Shown: in pieces, positions 62,654-64,000 of the stretch
Layout: each line of letters starts with the position of its first letter
Position numbering within the stretch: the first letter of the stretch is position 1
From: Variovorax ginsengisoli
Lineage (GTDB): Bacteria > Pseudomonadota > Gammaproteobacteria > Burkholderiales > Burkholderiaceae_C
DNA length: 64,000 nt
Direction of reading: 5' to 3'
NCBI RefSeq assembly: GCF_030811835.1
Contig: NZ_JAUSRO010000004.1
Location: 124,001-188,000, forward strand
Translations under genes and position numbers: made by a program
Notes under the pieces: model-generated
Database searches by the model: none
Told to the model about the DNA's origin: nothing
Seen by the model: only the letters and a program-made list of their open reading frames with translations

Positions 62654-62920
62654 TTATTTGGGTGCGGAGGCGGCCGCCGCCGCCTTTGCGGCTTCGCTCG
62701 ACGGATCGGCCGGGTCCATCGCGGACGACGAAGACGAGGACGGGGCCGTCGAGCCCGACGGCGACGCCGTGGGATCGGAGGCCGGGGCTGCAGGCGAAGC
62801 GGCCGGAGGCGTCACCACCACAGGGGGCGGCGTGACCACCACGGGGGCCTCTTCCTTCTTGCCGCAGGCGCTCAGGGCAGCGGCAGCAACGATGGCTGCA
62901 ATCAGGACCGACTTGTTCAT
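62654..62920 (-). CDS. Small Pro/Ala/Ser-rich lipoprotein
   Basis: 88 residues. Signal peptide with lipobox LSAC (Cys19), then a low-complexity tail of VVVTPPPVVVTPPAASPAAP type and a serine run. No folded domain; probably a disordered envelope tether. Preceded by CAAGGAGATTC. Convergent with the Bug gene. Function unknown. Confidence 0.75.
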   Translation of the reverse strand: MNKSVLIAAIVAAAALSACGKKEEAPVVVTPPPVVVTPPAASPAAPASDPTASPSGSTAPSSSSSSAMDPADPSSEAAKAAAAASAPK

Positions 62921-63036
62921 TTGAATCTCCTTGAGGTGAATCGAATGAAAATTCTAGAACCACATTGGTGCATCCAAATGTGTTCGAGGCCTTGGCTTAC
63001 AACGGTGCATGGCACTGCCGCAGTGCACGGTGCCGC

Positions 63037-64000
63037 TCAGATTTCCGCGACGTGCGCCCATCCAGCTTCGCACCAGTCGCCCATCAGTGCGAGGGCATCA
63101 TCGCTGGCGCCGCGCAGATCCCGCGCGTCGAGCGCCCGCTGGTCCGCCAGTTTGCGCATGAGCTTCGCATCGCGTCCGCCCGCACGAAAACTCTCGCCAT
63201 TGATGTAGATATGGCGATCGTCGTAGAGCATGCGGGTGCGTCGGTCGAGCGCCAAGGCAGCGAAGTCACCGGGCAGTTCGCCCGGATCGAACCAGACGTT
63301 CGCCTTCGGCTCTGTCATCGACTCGCCGAGCGCCCGGTCGATCGCATCCGCGTCTCGCAGCGCCGCCTGCACGGCCTCGCGCGCAAAGCGCTGCAGTTCG
63401 GCCGGCATGGCCGCAGGCGCGGCGACAGCCGGCTGGCGCGGATCGCGGTAATGCACCGGCGGTCCGCCCTCGCCGTCTTCCTGCGCTTCTGCATGGGCTT
63501 CGGCGATGCGTGCGAGCAGATCGGCGCCCAGACCCGCGGCGGCGGGCGAACGCAGCCCGATCGAATAGGTCATGCAGTCGTCGCCGACGGCCACGCCGTC
63601 GTGCGCATAGCGCGGTGGCAGGTACAGCATGTCGCCCGGCTCCAGCACGAAGGTCTGCTCCGGCTCGAAGTGCTGCAGCACCTTCAGCGGCACGCCCGGT
63701 TGCAGGCTGAGGTCGCGCTGCCTGCCAATGGACCAGCGGCGACTGCCATGGGCCTGCAGCAGGAAAACGTCGTAACTGTCGAAATGCGGGCCGACGCCGC
63801 CGGTGTCGCTCGCGTAGCTGATCATCAGGTCGTCCAGGCGTGCGTCCGGGAGGAATCGAAACTGCTGCAGCAACGCATGCGCCCGGTCGTCATGGAGGTC
63901 CACACCTTGCACCAGCATCGTCCAGCCCGGCTGCTTGCGCGGGGGCAACGCACGGCGCGGCAGCGGGCCGTGGCGCAGCGTCCAGCCGGTGGGGCCTTGA
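63037..64000 (-). CDS. Cupin/JmjC ribosomal oxygenase YcfD-like (partial at window edge)
   Basis: The 3' part of the gene; its 5' end is beyond the window, and the reading frame is open to the last base. LDDLMISYASDTGGVGPHFD, SYDVFLLQAHGSRRWSIGRQ, and PGDMLYLPPRYAHDGVAV hold the HxD...H iron site. Matches the bacterial ribosomal oxygenase that hydroxylates an arginine of ribosomal protein L16. C-terminal winged-helix part is present. Assignment rests on close motif similarity to E. coli YcfD. Confidence 0.9.
   Translation of the reverse strand, partial: QGPTGWTLRHGPLPRRALPPRKQPGWTMLVQGVDLHDDRAHALLQQFRFLPDARLDDLMISYASDTGGVGPHFDSYDVFLLQAHGSRRWSIGRQRDLSLQPGVPLKVLQHFEPEQTFVLEPGDMLYLPPRYAHDGVAVGDDCMTYSIGLRSPAAAGLGADLLARIAEAHAEAQEDGEGGPPVHYRDPRQPAVAAPAAMPAELQRFAREAVQAALRDADAIDRALGESMTEPKANVWFDPGELPGDFAALALDRRTRMLYDDRHIYINGESFRAGGRDAKLMRKLADQRALDARDLRGASDDALALMGDWCEAGWAHVAEI

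Overview
The window is GC-rich, densely coded bacterial chromosome and reads as a betaproteobacterium of the order Burkholderiales, most likely Comamonadaceae and Variovorax-like. This is inferred from a Bug-type solute receptor paired with a DUF3237 protein, 3-hydroxybutyrate dehydrogenase next to a patatin, the pstSCAB-phoU-phoBR layout, and an intergenic CCCCC-TCAA-GGGGG hairpin repeat. No taxonomic search was possible. There are no insertion sequences, CRISPR arrays or rRNA genes. Two tRNA genes are present, Pro(UGG) and Arg(UCU).

Layout. 0-12.6 kb deals with phospholipid head-groups: a PAS-LuxR regulator behind a perfect palindrome, an FKBP isomerase, an AraC regulator diverging from an ethanolamine permease-eutB-eutC operon, a HAD lipoprotein resembling phosphorylcholine phosphatase, glpD and glpR divergent around repeated operators, then lipid A phosphoethanolamine transferase (eptA) and a PAP2 phosphatase. 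12.6-14.7 kb is a PmrAB-like two-component pair; 11-bp-spaced CTGAAC repeats lie in front of both eptA and the regulator, so they probably form one regulon.

14.7-25.3 kb is the least described part. A TonB-dependent receptor diverges from seven same-strand genes: a small lipoprotein, a secreted PHP-domain protein, a membrane/spermidine-synthase fusion, a PpiC-type foldase, a HupE/UreJ permease, a 2OG-Fe(II) oxygenase and a degenerate copper-chaperone-fold protein. It looks like a dedicated envelope uptake or processing system with unknown substrate.

25.4-27.7 kb carries a thioesterase and ETF:ubiquinone oxidoreductase. 27.7-39.8 kb is a phosphate-starvation island: pstSCAB-phoU-phoBR, divergent ppx, sixA, ppk and the ornithine-lipid gene olsB, with Pho boxes at pstS, ppx and ppk. 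39.9-42.1 kb holds a GST, tRNA-Pro and a scar region in which the last 20 bases of the tRNA are duplicated 420 bp downstream. 42-45.3 kb is a large dual GGDEF/EAL protein. 45.3-49.1 kb holds a small acidic protein gene, tRNA-Arg, two terminators, an ECF sigma/anti-sigma pair with a DUF3455 protein, and a crotonase.

At 49.2 kb a perfect Pho box with a well-placed -10 precedes an uncharacterised 83-residue protein, the best candidate here for an undescribed Pho-regulon member. The remainder (49.6-64 kb) contains a universal stress protein, an unknown exported protein, a LysR effector domain without its DNA-binding half, a YgiQ radical SAM protein, PHB-related genes, a split chromate transporter, an aldo/keto reductase, a LuxR regulator, a DUF3237/Bug pair, a small lipoprotein and the 3' part of a YcfD-like ribosomal oxygenase cut by the window edge.
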